Positions 11,801 to 22,013 are shown, numbered from the stretch's first letter. The stretch is DNA of 64,000 nucleotides from Xylaria sp. FL1777 (GCA_022578965.1 MU400609.1:81864-145863); one strand, 5' to 3'. Program-made: numbers and translations. The notes: generated by a model not told the origin, from the letters alone.

Positions 11801-13988
11801 AGACAAACTGCTCTAGTGTGGAACTGAACGTGATCTTGCCCCTGCTGGATCGACAAAAGCTTTTCTGTAGTTATGAGAGTCTTCTAGTGCCAGCTGAAAT
11901 GCAAAGATCCTGTCCAGTATCAGTTTGAAAGAGGTAGAAGAGCCTTACAATATTCTTCACGCTCTAGCAAGCTTGATTCAAGTCCCGTCTTACTAGCTAA
12001 TGATGTTTTGTTCTTTACTTGTTACCCTCCCCGCATAAGAGAACGTACTAAGCGTGGGCTTCCTGAATAGTCCGACCCCTTGCAAGAGACTACTTGGGCA
12101 GCTACGCTAATCGATACGTCGCAGATCTATCCAGATACGATCTGTTTAGGTACGCAAATCGTGATCTTCATAGCCCTGTAGATCAACCATTCAACTGGGA
12201 AGATCGGAAAGAAGTGGAGCTAACGGTCAACTGTTACCCTGCAAGTAATCGAGAAATTGCAGGTTCATTCATCTTTTTATCTCCCACACTAATAGTCGTT
12301 AACTTCTTGTTCCAAATGCCGCTGCTCCGTTATGACAACCATCCACCCCTACATCATTGACTTGCCTAGGCTTAAATCTATTTCTATCTCGACTCTCCCG
12401 ATTGCAACTTTCAGTCAAGCTGACCTCAATTTTAGCATTGGTCAATATGAGATATGACAAAAGATAGACCCCGTACGAAGATACTATCCCCTATCACACT
12501 ACTAACAGCTCCCCAACCCCGATAGCTCCAATGGCACTGGTACCATCCGCGCTGCTCTAGGACGTAATAAGGGCGGCGCGACGAAGATGATTCGAAGCAA
12601 GCAAGGCATCTCCGGATACCTTGGGATAAGAGGTGGACATTATCACCATGCCCGTAACTGCTTTACGTTCAACGACGCATCATACCTAGAGAATGGAGAG
12701 GTCCATAGCACTACCTAGATATCGACAGCTACCCACAAGGTGGCATTTAGCGAAAACAATTCATAATAAAACCTGTCGAACACAGTTTCTATTCTACCTT
12801 TTTCTAATGCAAGCATTTATTATCTCTTTGCAGGGTTTCGGCATGTTGCCACTTGGGGTTCTGATCTTTCGGCAAGCCCGTGCATTCATTGGAGGAGTGA
12901 CACTTTCCTAGGTTATGTATTGAGGGAGTATGGTGTTGGAGAAGAACAACTTTTGTTTTCAAGACTTAAGTCAGGCCCCCAAAGCCATTCTCTTTATATA
13001 TTGAGAGTGTTGTGTGTCAAACTGTTTGGACCTGAGTAAACGAGGGCGAGATTCTATCGCGAAGCTATTAACCATTTACCATCGGCAGAGCGTCCCTGCC
13101 CCTTCCATAGTACTGTCAGATTAGACATGCTCACTGGTGTACCACGGTGCTCCCTGGCTCATGTCTCTTGCAGAATATTTGTAACCGTGTCTTTATTGCT
13201 TGTATAGGATTTAACTCAGCCTATTCGTTTCAATTCACACGATTCATAGACCAGCTCTTCGAGTAAACATTTCGCCCATGTCTTTGGTGATAGAGATAGA
13301 TCTAGGGTAACTTTACCTTCGCCTTGACGCTCTTCGATGAGGCCATATTATGGTCATTTCAAGGATTATTTTTTTGATATTAACTTTTTTATACAAAGCT
13401 TGTTAGTGTTTCTTCTAGAAAATTTGTTGAACAAACTATATACCGCCGATTAAACGGCCGCTTATGTAACACACCCACCAACAATTGGCCACCTTAATAG
13501 ATCCTCTGACTACTCAGTTCATCGATACTCTCAAGTAGGGCCCTCCCACCTGCGAATTCACCAGCTCACGCTCTCACGAAATCATAGACTAAAACTTTAA
13601 AGGATCTCGAGCACATTTCCATTTTATCCCCCTGCTGCTTTCCCTATTTGCTACCTATTACTTCCCTTTTTTGGTTCTTTTTTCCTCACCTGCCTCTCAT
13701 TGTCGGGCTGTTAAGGGACACCGGTACCAACACTCCCACATCTTTGTCTGAAAGAGCAAGCTAACTATATATTGCAGGCTGTGTGTCTCTGGTGCGCCTA
13801 GGGCAAGCTAACGCCCGACCCAGCAACTGGCCCTCACTCCGAAGACCTCTGGAGTGGCCGACGATGTGCCCAAAGGCTTTTGTTTGCCAGCTGAACGTCT
13901 CGTTGCAATCAAGCAGAAAATTTCCTCTGGCTCCTAAGAACAGCTAGTGCGAGTGTTGCGGGTGTACAATCTCGTTTCGCCCGCCATC
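8854..13988. other. Five-kilobase gene-poor stretch
   Basis: Frames here are short (at most about 115 codons), with no recognised domain and no tRNA-like B box. Base composition drifts toward AT from about 10,300 onward, ending in an AT-rich patch at 13,370-13,450. A pyrimidine-rich tract at about 13,620-13,700 looks like the promoter region of the exonuclease gene that starts at 13,989. It may contain decayed repeats, but I could match none. Confidence 0.5.
8951..8956 (-). promoter_or_regulatory. Putative TATA box of the metalloprotease gene
   Basis: On the minus strand the sequence GAGTATAAAGGGAG places TATAAA about 98 bases before the metalloprotease ATG at 8853. Spacing and context fit a core promoter, but many fungal genes lack TATA boxes and chance occurrence is possible. 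Confidence 0.4.
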
Positions 13989-14948
13989 ATGACATCCTTA
14001 AACGAATCTTTTGACGTCACGTCGTCTAATACGAAACATCTAAAACGAGGTGGGCTAAGACATTTGGAAAGGTTTCTCGGATTGCGCCTCGATAATGCCC
14101 TGTCAATAGGAACAGACGCTGTCTTTATATCTCTCGATCTTGAAGTCGGCTCAGATCGACAAAGATTACATTTATTTACTGATGAACCTGTAATCACACA
14201 AGTTAGCTTTGCCCGCTTAGATATACGAGATTTCGCTTCTTTAAGTGCTTCTAGTAACTTGGAGAGTTTGATATCTGTTCATATGTACAAAATAGAGGTG
14301 CCGCCAAAGTCGAAAAAGGCCGCCCGTAAGCAAGAACGGTCATGTATCTTCACCCATACACAGCGAATTCGCCGAGACAAGGTCCCTACGATACTTATGC
14401 AAAACTTACGCATTAAAAATATTAATCTACGACCTAATAGTACTGCTAGCGACCAGCTACGGGGTATTATTCTTATCGGGCATTCCATACGAGAGGATCT
14501 TAAAATTCTGCGTCTTCTCGGCATTAATATTTCTACTATTGCACCCATAGTAGCCATCATTGATACGCACACGTTATCTCGATTCGTTCTACCACCTCAC
14601 CACCCGAATGTCCCAACACTGCCCGGGCAAGACTTCTCGCTAAGGGGTGTGCTGGCCCAGCTTGGCTGCCGGCCGCCAATCGAGACGTTCCACAACGCCG
14701 GAAACGATGCCGTGTATTCTCTGCTTGCTATGCTCTTGCTGGCAGTCCGGAATAGCACTGCGCGTAAGGCTGAGCTTAGCGCGGGCGAGCTGGTCAATTT
14801 GCATAGGATCAAGCATGCAGTCTCGCAGATGCAGATGCATCACGCCCTCGCAGGAATGGATACCCAATGCTTAAATTTGAATTCGAACTCTCCGGTAACG
14901 CTTGGTGCTGGGCTTCGAGAGCTTGCCCTGTTGTATAGGTCGTCTTAG
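13989..14948 (+). CDS. Gfd2/YDR514C-like DEDDh exonuclease-fold protein, 319 aa
   Basis: An intronless frame with an RNase H-like 3'-5' exonuclease fold of the Gfd2/YDR514C-like type, a fungal group related to the QIP exonuclease of RNA silencing. DEDDh residues can be placed: VFISLDLEVG (Asp50 and Glu52), ILIGHSIREDLKIL (Asp170) and ETFHNAGNDAVYSLL (His235 and Asp240). The ATG at 13989 (context CCATCATG) is the first in frame; the open frame upstream begins with non-ATG codons. The first two thirds are AT-leaning with codons such as ATT, AAT and TTA, whereas 14,620-14,900 is GC-richer, so the gene is mosaic in composition. It may be a processed or mildly mutated copy, yet no stop interrupts it. 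Substrate and biological role are unknown. The sequence just downstream is GC-rich and then hairpin-forming, which may mark a mobile-element end. Confidence 0.75.
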   Translation: MTSLNESFDVTSSNTKHLKRGGLRHLERFLGLRLDNALSIGTDAVFISLDLEVGSDRQRLHLFTDEPVITQVSFARLDIRDFASLSASSNLESLISVHMYKIEVPPKSKKAARKQERSCIFTHTQRIRRDKVPTILMQNLRIKNINLRPNSTASDQLRGIILIGHSIREDLKILRLLGINISTIAPIVAIIDTHTLSRFVLPPHHPNVPTLPGQDFSLRGVLAQLGCRPPIETFHNAGNDAVYSLLAMLLLAVRNSTARKAELSAGELVNLHRIKHAVSQMQMHHALAGMDTQCLNLNSNSPVTLGAGLRELALLYRSS

Positions 14949-15085
14949 ATAGGATGGGGAGCCTGGAAGGCCTTTCTTCACGGAGGGGCTTAATCCCTAC
15001 GGGGCGGAGGAGTCCCCAGGTTGGATTCCTGGCTCTGGGTTCCCTTTTTCTAAACTTATTTGTGTTGCAACAAATATTTTTAACT

Positions 15086-15111
15086 ACTAACTACCTATCT
15101 CGGTAGTTAGT
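15086..15111. repeat. Hairpin (inverted repeat) ACTAACTACC / GGTAGTTAGT
   Basis: A perfect 10-bp inverted repeat with a 6-base loop, about 140 bases after the exonuclease stop codon. Related words (CTAACTACC) recur at about 25,627-25,635 and 25,663-25,671, next to the edge of the AT-rich block. It could be a transposon terminus or simply a 3'-end hairpin. Confidence 0.5.
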
Positions 15112-15382
15112 TAAAAGAACAGTTAGTCACGTGGGCGACTAGTCTCCGCCCTACCCGCTAACTAACAACTTTCCGGTATCTAGCTTACCCGGATAGCGGA
15201 GCAGAGACCCCGCGTTCTCCAGATCCCATGGCCGTACGTATTAACGTTACTTTCTATTACAACCTACTGCGTATAAACGGGATTAAAAGGACATCCCACT
15301 TGCTGAGTCATCGACTAAATCCGAAACTGGAAACGAATTGGAAACAGCTTACCGGGTTCCGCTAAACTACGAAATTAAGAAG

Positions 15383-17152
15383 ATGGAAACGGATCTTTTC
15401 CCTCGGGTACCGAGCACATACAGGAGTACTAGCGGCTGTTGGACTTGTCGAATACGGCGCAAGAAGTGTGACGAGCAGCATCCAGTGTGCAGTGGCTGCG
15501 GCGCACTGAATCTCACCTGCCATTATGGCCATGAGAAACCCGACTGGATGGACGGTGGTGCGAGGCAGGAAGAGATGGCCGAGTTCTTGAGACGCAAGGT
15601 CAAGGAAAGGGGCCATCGCCGCCTCGTCACCCACAACCACGCCGGAGTCGCCGGAGTCGCCGGAGCCACCACCGACGCGAGGACGGCTCAACCCCAAGAG
15701 CTGCCTACGCTGCCAGCGTTCGATGCCCTCGACACAGGCTCCATTACTAACGGTGGAGGGACGAGGCCGTCCTCCCAGCGAGGGCCTGACTGCAAGCTCG
15801 CCCCTATTGACGCTCATCGCAATTTGGCATTCGGTCAGTCCGACGAATCTGTCCTTATCATGTTCTACATTGAGCGCGTGTTCCCCTTCTTGTTCCCATT
15901 CTACCAGCCCCCTCTGCTCCAAGGCGGTAGAGCCTGGATCTTGAAGATGATTATGACCAGTCCCGTCATCCGACAGGCCACGCTATGTCAGAGTTCCTAC
16001 TTCTTCTCGCTGTCGCGGGGCGTGGCCGACGGAGGTCCGCTGTGGGAAGCCGTGCTTACGCAGACTAGGGAGGCCTTTGAGGTCCTGCGGCAAGCGCTGC
16101 AAGTTATCAGCGGCTCGGATCTCACTGAACATCTGCACGGCGCCGTGCGCGTTTTGTCAAGCATTATGCAGGTGCAGCGATTCGAGATTGCTGTCTTGAG
16201 CCTCGACAATTGCCAATCGCACCTAAATGCTGCGTTGGCACTCTTCAAACAACTCCTCGCTAGCGCTGGAGCTATTGAATCCCGGGGGTTCCGCTCAAGT
16301 TTCGAGGCAGTCATGCATAGTTTGGGGCCGCCGTCGTGGACTTCTGCTCTATACGACCAGCTTCCAAGCGCCGAACAAGCTGCCTTTCGCTTCTCGTCTA
16401 CCTTGTTGATATTTGACGATGTGGTCGCCAGCACGGTACTCCAGGAGCAGCCCAGACTTTACGAGTTTCACCAGTGCTTGCTTGAGGATATCCACGACAC
16501 GGGTCCGGCCATCGATCTTGAGGCTGTCGTGGGTTGTCAAAATTGGGTCTTGGTGAATATCGGCGAGATCGCTGTGCTTGACGCATGGAAACAGCGATGC
16601 AAGAGCGGTGGATCTCTCGATATGATGGAATTGGTTCGCCGTGCCGCGGCTATTAAGAACGCATTGGAAACCCATCTCGCCCGGCTTCAAACCAATACAA
16701 CAGACAATCCCAAAGAAGATAACAGCGTCCTTGACGTCTTGATAGAAAAGAGCCCTACCGCTAGCCAGACACCACTCGTTACCCTTGCTTGGGCTCACGC
16801 AGCACTTATTTATCTATCAGTCGTCGTGTCAGGGTGGCAACCTGCCAGCGCTGAGATACAATGCCATGTGAGGCGCATCATTGAGGTGCCGATGCGCGAG
16901 ATATCACCGCCGGCATTACTGCGGACCATGGTATGGCCGCTCTGCGTAGCAGGCTGCCTAGCGGAACCCGAGCAAGCGGCTCAATTATGCGGCACGATAG
17001 AAGCTCTACAACCACGTAGCGTTTTCGGCACTCTCCAGAAAGCCTTGGAGGTGATGAAAAACGTATGGTGTCAAGGAAACACTAGCGACGTCACTAGTCG
17101 TGACCTGGCCACATGCTTCCGAAACCAAGGCAACCTAGTATTACTTGTCTAA
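15383..17152 (+). CDS. Zn2Cys6 transcription factor with fungal-specific C-terminal domain, 589 aa
   Basis: A nuclear DNA-binding regulator. The binuclear zinc cluster spans residues 19-46 with spacing C-x2-C-x6-C-x6-C-x2-C-x6-C (Cys19, 22, 29, 36, 39, 46), basic run RIRRKKC and following signature KPDWMDGG, which marks the large group with a Fungal_trans_2-type (PF11951) regulatory domain. The C-terminus, FRNQGNLVLLV, is also typical of that group, so the protein is full length. A continuous open frame extends upstream to 15,338, but its first codon is TTG; the first ATG is at 15,383, leaving 18 residues before the first cysteine. No intron is needed. A low-complexity Gly-Val-Ala stretch (HAGVAGVAGATTD) comes from tandem GCCGGAGTC repeats at about 15,642-15,665. 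The neighbours are a dehydrogenase and a dioxygenase, which it may control. Confidence 0.9.
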   Translation: METDLFPRVPSTYRSTSGCWTCRIRRKKCDEQHPVCSGCGALNLTCHYGHEKPDWMDGGARQEEMAEFLRRKVKERGHRRLVTHNHAGVAGVAGATTDARTAQPQELPTLPAFDALDTGSITNGGGTRPSSQRGPDCKLAPIDAHRNLAFGQSDESVLIMFYIERVFPFLFPFYQPPLLQGGRAWILKMIMTSPVIRQATLCQSSYFFSLSRGVADGGPLWEAVLTQTREAFEVLRQALQVISGSDLTEHLHGAVRVLSSIMQVQRFEIAVLSLDNCQSHLNAALALFKQLLASAGAIESRGFRSSFEAVMHSLGPPSWTSALYDQLPSAEQAAFRFSSTLLIFDDVVASTVLQEQPRLYEFHQCLLEDIHDTGPAIDLEAVVGCQNWVLVNIGEIAVLDAWKQRCKSGGSLDMMELVRRAAAIKNALETHLARLQTNTTDNPKEDNSVLDVLIEKSPTASQTPLVTLAWAHAALIYLSVVVSGWQPASAEIQCHVRRIIEVPMREISPPALLRTMVWPLCVAGCLAEPEQAAQLCGTIEALQPRSVFGTLQKALEVMKNVWCQGNTSDVTSRDLATCFRNQGNLVLLV

Positions 17153-17329
17153 AGGAGTCAAAGGGACATCAAATGGGCAAGATAGAGGATCACCATCCAT
17201 CAGTACGAATGCGAAGCGACAAAACTTCTCTTATTGATGCATTGCCTGTGATACTACTTCTAATTGACTATACGAGTTCACAGGTGGCGTGCTATAATAT
17301 TCTCGTCTTAGCTCGACCTGTCGACCTAT

Positions 17330-18094
17330 CTATTTGAATTGAGCATAGCCTTGTCCCTTGACAAAAGTGGCATGCCACGGCACCTTGCCCTCCTGCTTCG
17401 CCAACTGAGTGTAGAACTCGGCGTGGGCGGGGCCGTCGAGCTTCGCTGCTTTAGCCTTGCCATCCTCGTAACGCTCGTCGGCATAGAAGAAACTAGCAGG
17501 TCGATATTGTTAGAAACAACATCTGCTCAGAACAAGTACTATTTTGAATGCATATACTCACCGATATCCCTTAGCCGCATATAGCGTGTCAGCCAGGCCT
17601 ATCCAGTACGCTGTGGCCGACTTGCCCATGCCCAGGTTCTGCATCAGAGGCACGGGCAAGATGACTGTGTTCAAGATGCTGCCGGTGAAGATGAAGGTCT
17701 TCTTGGTTCCCTCAGGCAGAGTCTCCCACCCGGCAATGGCCTGTTGCGCGGCGGTGTACGGGCTGATGGTGTTGACATTGAAATCGGAGGCGACGCTCTC
17801 GGTCGTGATGGACAGAACCGAGTCCTTGTCGGGAGGGGGCGTCACTGCCGCGGCGTGGTACACGACGACGCTGGGCACGGTCTTGAACTCAGCCTTGACG
17901 GCGTCGAAAAGTACCGGGATCGACTTGGGGTCGCTGAAGTCGGCCTTCAATGAGAGAATGCCTTTCTCATTCTTGGATCCGGTTCCCTTCCTGGACGCAA
18001 TGGCAACTTTGTACCCGTCGGCGACGAACCCGTCAGCGATAAAGACTCCGGTTCGGGCCCCTACTCCTAGAATCAAGGCAACTGGTGAAGACAT
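17330..18094 (-). CDS. Atypical short-chain dehydrogenase/reductase-like NAD(P)-binding protein, 231 aa
   Basis: A Rossmann-fold protein of the SDR superfamily. Exons are 18094-17562 and 17492-17330 with a 69-bp intron (donor GTGAGT, branch CTAAC, acceptor CTAG). The N-terminus ALILGVGARTGVF carries the nucleotide-binding GxGxxxG (Gly10, 12, 16), followed by a mid-domain VVVYHAAAV and a TGS at the usual catalytic-Ser strand. The normal YxxxK active-site pair is missing: the expected region reads GKSATAYWIGLAD. Exon 2 encodes FFYADER and PWHATFVKGQGYAQF, an ending I associate with a group of fungal SDR-like proteins. An upstream ATG at 18166 would add 24 residues unlike the family, so 18094 is preferred. 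The 3' end faces the regulator gene 177 bases away. Reaction unknown; it could be a catalytically altered or non-enzymatic member. Confidence 0.83.
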
Positions 18095-18214
18095 GGTGGA
18101 GTGATGGATGATGAGTTTTGGGTGGTGTTTTTCGAGTTTGGTTCTATGAGGTAGCTGATCTAGCATGATACAAGGGATCGACTAGAGTTCACATCTTGCC
18201 GCGGATATCTCTTG

Positions 18215-18221
18215 CTTTATA
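18215..18221 (-). promoter_or_regulatory. Putative TATA box of the SDR-like gene
   Basis: TATAAAG on the minus strand lies about 121 bases before the ATG at 18094. The position is plausible for a core promoter; support is only the motif and its spacing. Confidence 0.35.
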
Positions 18222-18424
18222 CTAACTACGCTCCGGTAGAGTCGAGTGAAGATGGCTCATATTCATTATTCATTATTCATTAATCATGCCCGGTATTACG
18301 TCCTATTGTTTTCATTACCGCCTCATTTGTAAGCTGTGCGCTTCAAGCTCCGGCGGGATACACTGCTACGGGCATCTCGGACAAGCAGTTCTTTACCCCT
18401 GAACGGCATACTCAGCCCTAAGCC

Positions 18425-18518
18425 CCACATACCGCGCGCGAACGATCTCGCGCTATCGTTAGGGGCCGCCGTTCGGGGGCTTGATGTGGGGTTCAGGGGA
18501 GCTGCGCGCGGTATGTGG
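18425..18518. repeat. Perfect 15-bp inverted repeat CCACATACCGCGCGC in a divergent promoter
   Basis: The arms 18425-18439 and 18504-18518 are exact reverse complements separated by 64 bases. The shorter pair CCCCACAT/ATGTGGGG lies at 18423-18430 and 18484-18491. A third near copy, CCCACATGCCGCGCGG, is at 18878-18893. All are in the 1,020-bp region between the divergently transcribed SDR-like and dioxygenase genes. They may be binding sites of a regulator or the ends of a small mobile element. Confidence 0.6.
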
Positions 18519-19114
18519 CTCCCGGGATCTACAATGAGTTGCGTTATCTAAATACCTAATGACATCCTCAAGCAGATCAAGAATTTCATAGGTTTCACGG
18601 AAAACGTGAAGACGAAGGGCTACAATTAATATCGGCTCAATCGCATCACTCAAACTAACGACAGCACAGCTTCAATTACCTATTTGTAGGTAGACACAGT
18701 ATTCAGCGGACCGCGTTCGACGAATGGTGTTACAGGACGGTTTCTAACTACCGATTCAATCACAGCACTAATGCACACGCGCCTAAAGCGACCCAGCTTA
18801 CAGCAAAATCGATGGTCACCCGGTTGTCCGCGATCCAAGCCATGATTTGTAGCGGCCAAAACACCCCCGAATTCAATCCCCACATGCCGCGCGGTGACGG
18901 CGGTGAGATACCCCTCGGACAACGAACACTCACGGTTATTCACGATGCAAATAATCAAGGCCGACGACTAAGAGTTATAGCATATAACTTTACGTGCAGA
19001 TGACCCAGCATTTGTCAGCTCGATTCACTAGTTCTCTCTTCCATTTATGGCTCTACATATTAAGGTTACCCGCTCAAGAACCCGGCTTTCAGTCGTTCTG
19101 TTGAAGAACCAGAA

Positions 19115-20232
19115 ATGCCCTCTACTCATACAATCACTCTCTTAAAGCCTGCATCCTTGATCTTTCTCCTTCTTAGCTTGTCTATTTCTCTTATATATCC
19201 CCTCGCTAAGACTGGCTTCTGGCAACCAACTACCACGCAGTCAAGCAACGAAGCCGCAGGCAACATGTCCGCTCTTTCACCTTCATCTCGGCGGCTGCCC
19301 GTCTACTTTCTCGGGATCGGCGGGCCTAACTTCATAGAAAACACGAAACATCCTGCCTATCTCAAATTAGCCGAGACGGGCGCAGAAATCACGTCTAAAG
19401 TCAAACCTAAAGCAGTGGTTGTGTTCTCAGCCCACTGGCAAGATGGCCCGAGTAGTGTCAGTGTCAACGCCGTGGAAAACACGGATTTAATCTACGATTT
19501 CTACGGCTTCCCTCCGCACTACTACGAATACAAGTTTCCGTATAAAGGAAGCCCTGAGGTTGCCGAGAAAGTTGTCCAGAAGCTCACAACAGCCAGTATA
19601 AGCGTCGAGAAAGTCAAGAGAGGTTTGGACCATGGCGTATGGGTCGGGTTTCTCGCTGGTAAATAAAGACGCCTGTTTCCCCTTCCTGTTATCCATTTCG
19701 TCCCTGACGCAGTGTAATGAGTAGCTTTCGACCCTAAGAACAACCCCTTGAATGTCCCCATCGTACAAGTCTCGCTCTTCGGGAACGAAGACGAAGACCT
19801 TCATTATCGCATGGGCCAGGCACTTGAAGGTCTCAGAGACGAAGGGATCCTCATCATCGGAGCAGGCATGGCTGCTCATAATCTCCGTGATTACAGGGCT
19901 GCGAGGGGCAGCAAACAGCCCATGCCGTAAGTGCATCATCCCCAGCGGGGCTGGTTATCTACTCATCTCTATCCATGCTAACGTGTCTTAGTTACGCCTT
20001 CAGTTTCGACGAGGCCTTGAAGGAGGCTACTTCCGCCAAGCCGGAAGACCGTCGGTCGGCCATGTCGGCTTTGCTGAGACGCAGCGATGCGCGACAGGCA
20101 CATCCATCGCTGGAGCATCTCTTGCCTATTTATGTAGTCGCGGGCGCTGCTGGTTTGGATGTGGGAGAGCGCTTGTGGACTATGCCCGAGGGACCTCTGA
20201 ACTGGTCGCAATATCGGTTTGGCAGCGTTTAG
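19115..20232 (+). CDS. Extradiol aromatic-ring-opening dioxygenase (DODA/LigB type), membrane-anchored, 328 aa
   Basis: A LigB-superfamily protein like 4,5-DOPA or catechol extradiol dioxygenases, which open aromatic rings using a metal and O2. Exons are 19115-19658, 19725-19926 and 19992-20232; introns are 66 and 65 bp. Splicing restores DHGVWVGFLAAFDPKNNPL and QPMPYAFSFDEALKEA. Conserved blocks are VVFSAHWQ (His107), LDHGVWVG (His173), NVPIVQVSLFGNED, IIGAGMAAHNLRDY and HPSLEHLLPIYVVAGAAG (His286, His291). The first metal-binding His of the usual SHGGP motif is absent: the sequence reads YFLGIGGPNF with Ile68 in its place. An N-terminal hydrophobic stretch (residues about 14-30) suggests a signal anchor; a second start at Met51 (19265) would give a cytosolic form. 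It is divergent to the SDR-like gene. Whether it is still an active dioxygenase is open. Confidence 0.88.
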
Positions 20233-21023
20233 AGGACTGTTTCATGCTATATGTATCTGACTTTGAAGGGGTGATCTGGAAGGCCTGCTTTCCATTTACT
20301 CTTGTTAAATTAGTAGCTTCTTAGATTATTGTGTTGCTGTTCAATTTTTCTTATATACTATTTTGAGGGGTCCTCTCTATTGCCCGTATGGACTCCGTCT
20401 CATTTGGCTTATGAAAATTAAGACTAAAACATTCCCCATAGATACTATGGGCTACGCCTCATGCGTAGAAGGAAGCCCGACTGTCGTTTTTATTATGTGT
20501 AGTTTCTACGCTAAGCCTTAAATACCTAAGAGATACGGTGAGACAACTTGTAAACGCTTACCGAAATAGGTTTAAGCTGGTGTCCCCCATATTAGAACGG
20601 CATGGGCTAATTCAACAACTTCAATCAACACTAACGTGCACCACGATATCCATCAATTGCATGTTATTTGGCAGCGTAGGGCTATAGAAGTAAGCCTCTC
20701 ATCATACCATCTATTTAAGCCTATATAAAAGCTGTTTCGTTATCGGTGATCAAAGCACAGGCTGCCCGGTTCTAAACACTACTCTCTGCGACCCCTCGCA
20801 ACATTGACTATCACAGGCTAGCAATTAGCTACAATAGAGTCTTGGGGATTGCTTAAAGGCTCTGTCAACTCACCTTCGATATATCTCTGAAACTTAGCCG
20901 ATCAATGGTGGCTATGGTGCGTATCATCCACGGCGCCGATGGTCCCTCGATGAGGGAAGCCGTTACAATGTCGGATATGACCTAGCTCGTGACCGCAGTC
21001 ATCTTCTATGAATCTCAGCACAC
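20233..21023. other. Intergenic region, no gene recognised
   Basis: About 800 bp. The first 150 bases are probably the 3' untranslated region of the dioxygenase gene. No open frame of note and no RNA gene signature. Confidence 0.5.
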
Positions 21024-21191
21024 CTAGTCAATCAGACTAGAAAGCGTTGACCTACCAATGCGCTGATCGTGCAATCGTCGTACTCGATCCCGCCGGGCCA
21101 GGATAAAGGCAATGATGGCAGCCCCAATAGCTCCCAATAGACCCAGAAGGGCGCCTAGAATTGGCCCAAGAAGGCTATTCTCTATAGCCAT
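21024..21191 (-). CDS. Possible short single-pass membrane peptide, 55 aa
   Basis: An ATG-started frame of 55 codons with a strong hydrophobic helix, LLGALLGLLGAIGAAIIAF in outline, followed by a positive cluster ARRDRVRRLHDQR, as in a type III or tail-anchored membrane protein. The open frame continues upstream without another ATG, so exon 1 may lie further up. A GTAGGT donor right after the QRIG codons could remove the present end. No family recognised; it may be an exon of an unrecognised gene or chance. Confidence 0.3.
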   Translation of the reverse strand: MAIENSLLGPILGALLGLLGAIGAAIIAFILARRDRVRRLHDQRIGRSTLSSLID

Positions 21192-21456
21192 ATTGTTCTG
21201 ACAGGTGGTCGCTATGTCTTTGATCTTGTAGGCAATAGACGCCGAGCTTTCGGTCTTGAACACTCCCGATCTAATGGAAAGGATAAGATGAGAAAAGAAA
21301 TATCTCTAGAGCTATTTCAGCAGAATAAATACGTCTTTAAAATTGAAGAATGAGGTAGGAAGGCTCTGTTTGGGTGGATAAGCCCGAGAGCACCGCGCCC
21401 CCTGCAGAGAATCAGTGTTAAGATTCAGACACAGCCACTGACACCATATAATGCCT

Positions 21457-21749
21457 TTTAGATTCTGAGGGCCAACCTATCCGGTACGGCCAGAAAACAC
21501 ACCGACCACCTGACGAGCCCCAGGATCCTTCAGATTCTGGTGTGCTGCCAATCGGATATGAAAGACAGCTCACATCGCTTCAGTTCGCCTCGCATCATAC
21601 ATGCGAGTGGCTGCAAGTTCCAGTAAGCTGCATTTAGGTGCTTTCAGATTTTGACTTGTGGCCACTCATGTTGCAGATGAGCATTTGAGAGGTATCACTG
21701 GGGTACGTACCTCTAGGCAGGACTTTCAGATTCTGATCTCTGCCCAATC
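21457..21749. repeat. Four dispersed copies of TTCAGATTCTG..GCCAATC
   Basis: Copies are at 21457-21476 (TTTTAGATTCTG then GGCCAA), 21529-21553, 21642-21667 and 21724-21749. Each has a TTTCAGATTCTG-like word followed after 2-9 bases by a GCCAATC/GCCACTC-like CCAAT word; spacings are about 71, 113 and 82. They sit 265-560 bp before the Clr5/ankyrin gene start and may be upstream activating sites. Confidence 0.5.
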
Positions 21750-22013
21750 ATAACGCACTGAAAAAATTGGCATGGACTTCGCTCAGCCACTCAGTCTCTA
21801 GTAGAAATATGCAATCCATCCCACTTAAGAGTTCGTTTCATTTTCTTCGCCCTTTCAAATCTATCTCCTTCTATGTCCCGCTCGAGTATAGCAACCAGTG
21901 CCCGATGTTCACTGTCTGATATTTGACACGAGTCGATACCTAGTTCACCTTCTCTCTGTGCAAAGCGTATCTACCCTTCGTCGCATTTACGTCCTCAAAA
22001 TACACCAATCAAT

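Larger units (their letters stand above)
18095..19114. promoter_or_regulatory. Divergent intergenic region between SDR-like and dioxygenase genes
   Basis: About 1 kb with no supported gene. It contains TTCATTA-type short tandem repeats at about 18,262-18,283, the inverted repeat at 18425-18518 and a related site at 18878-18893. Because both flanking genes start here, it is likely their shared control region. Confidence 0.5.

Noticed and set aside
12520..12717. About 64 stop-free codons including FNDASYLENGEVH
   Set aside because: It reads like protein, but no start, splice sites or family could be assigned. It may be a decayed fragment; support is too weak to list as a gene.
15020..15050. 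GGTTGGATTCCTGGCTC resembling a tRNA B box
   Set aside because: It does not match the GGTTCGAATCC consensus closely, and no A box or cloverleaf could be drawn nearby.
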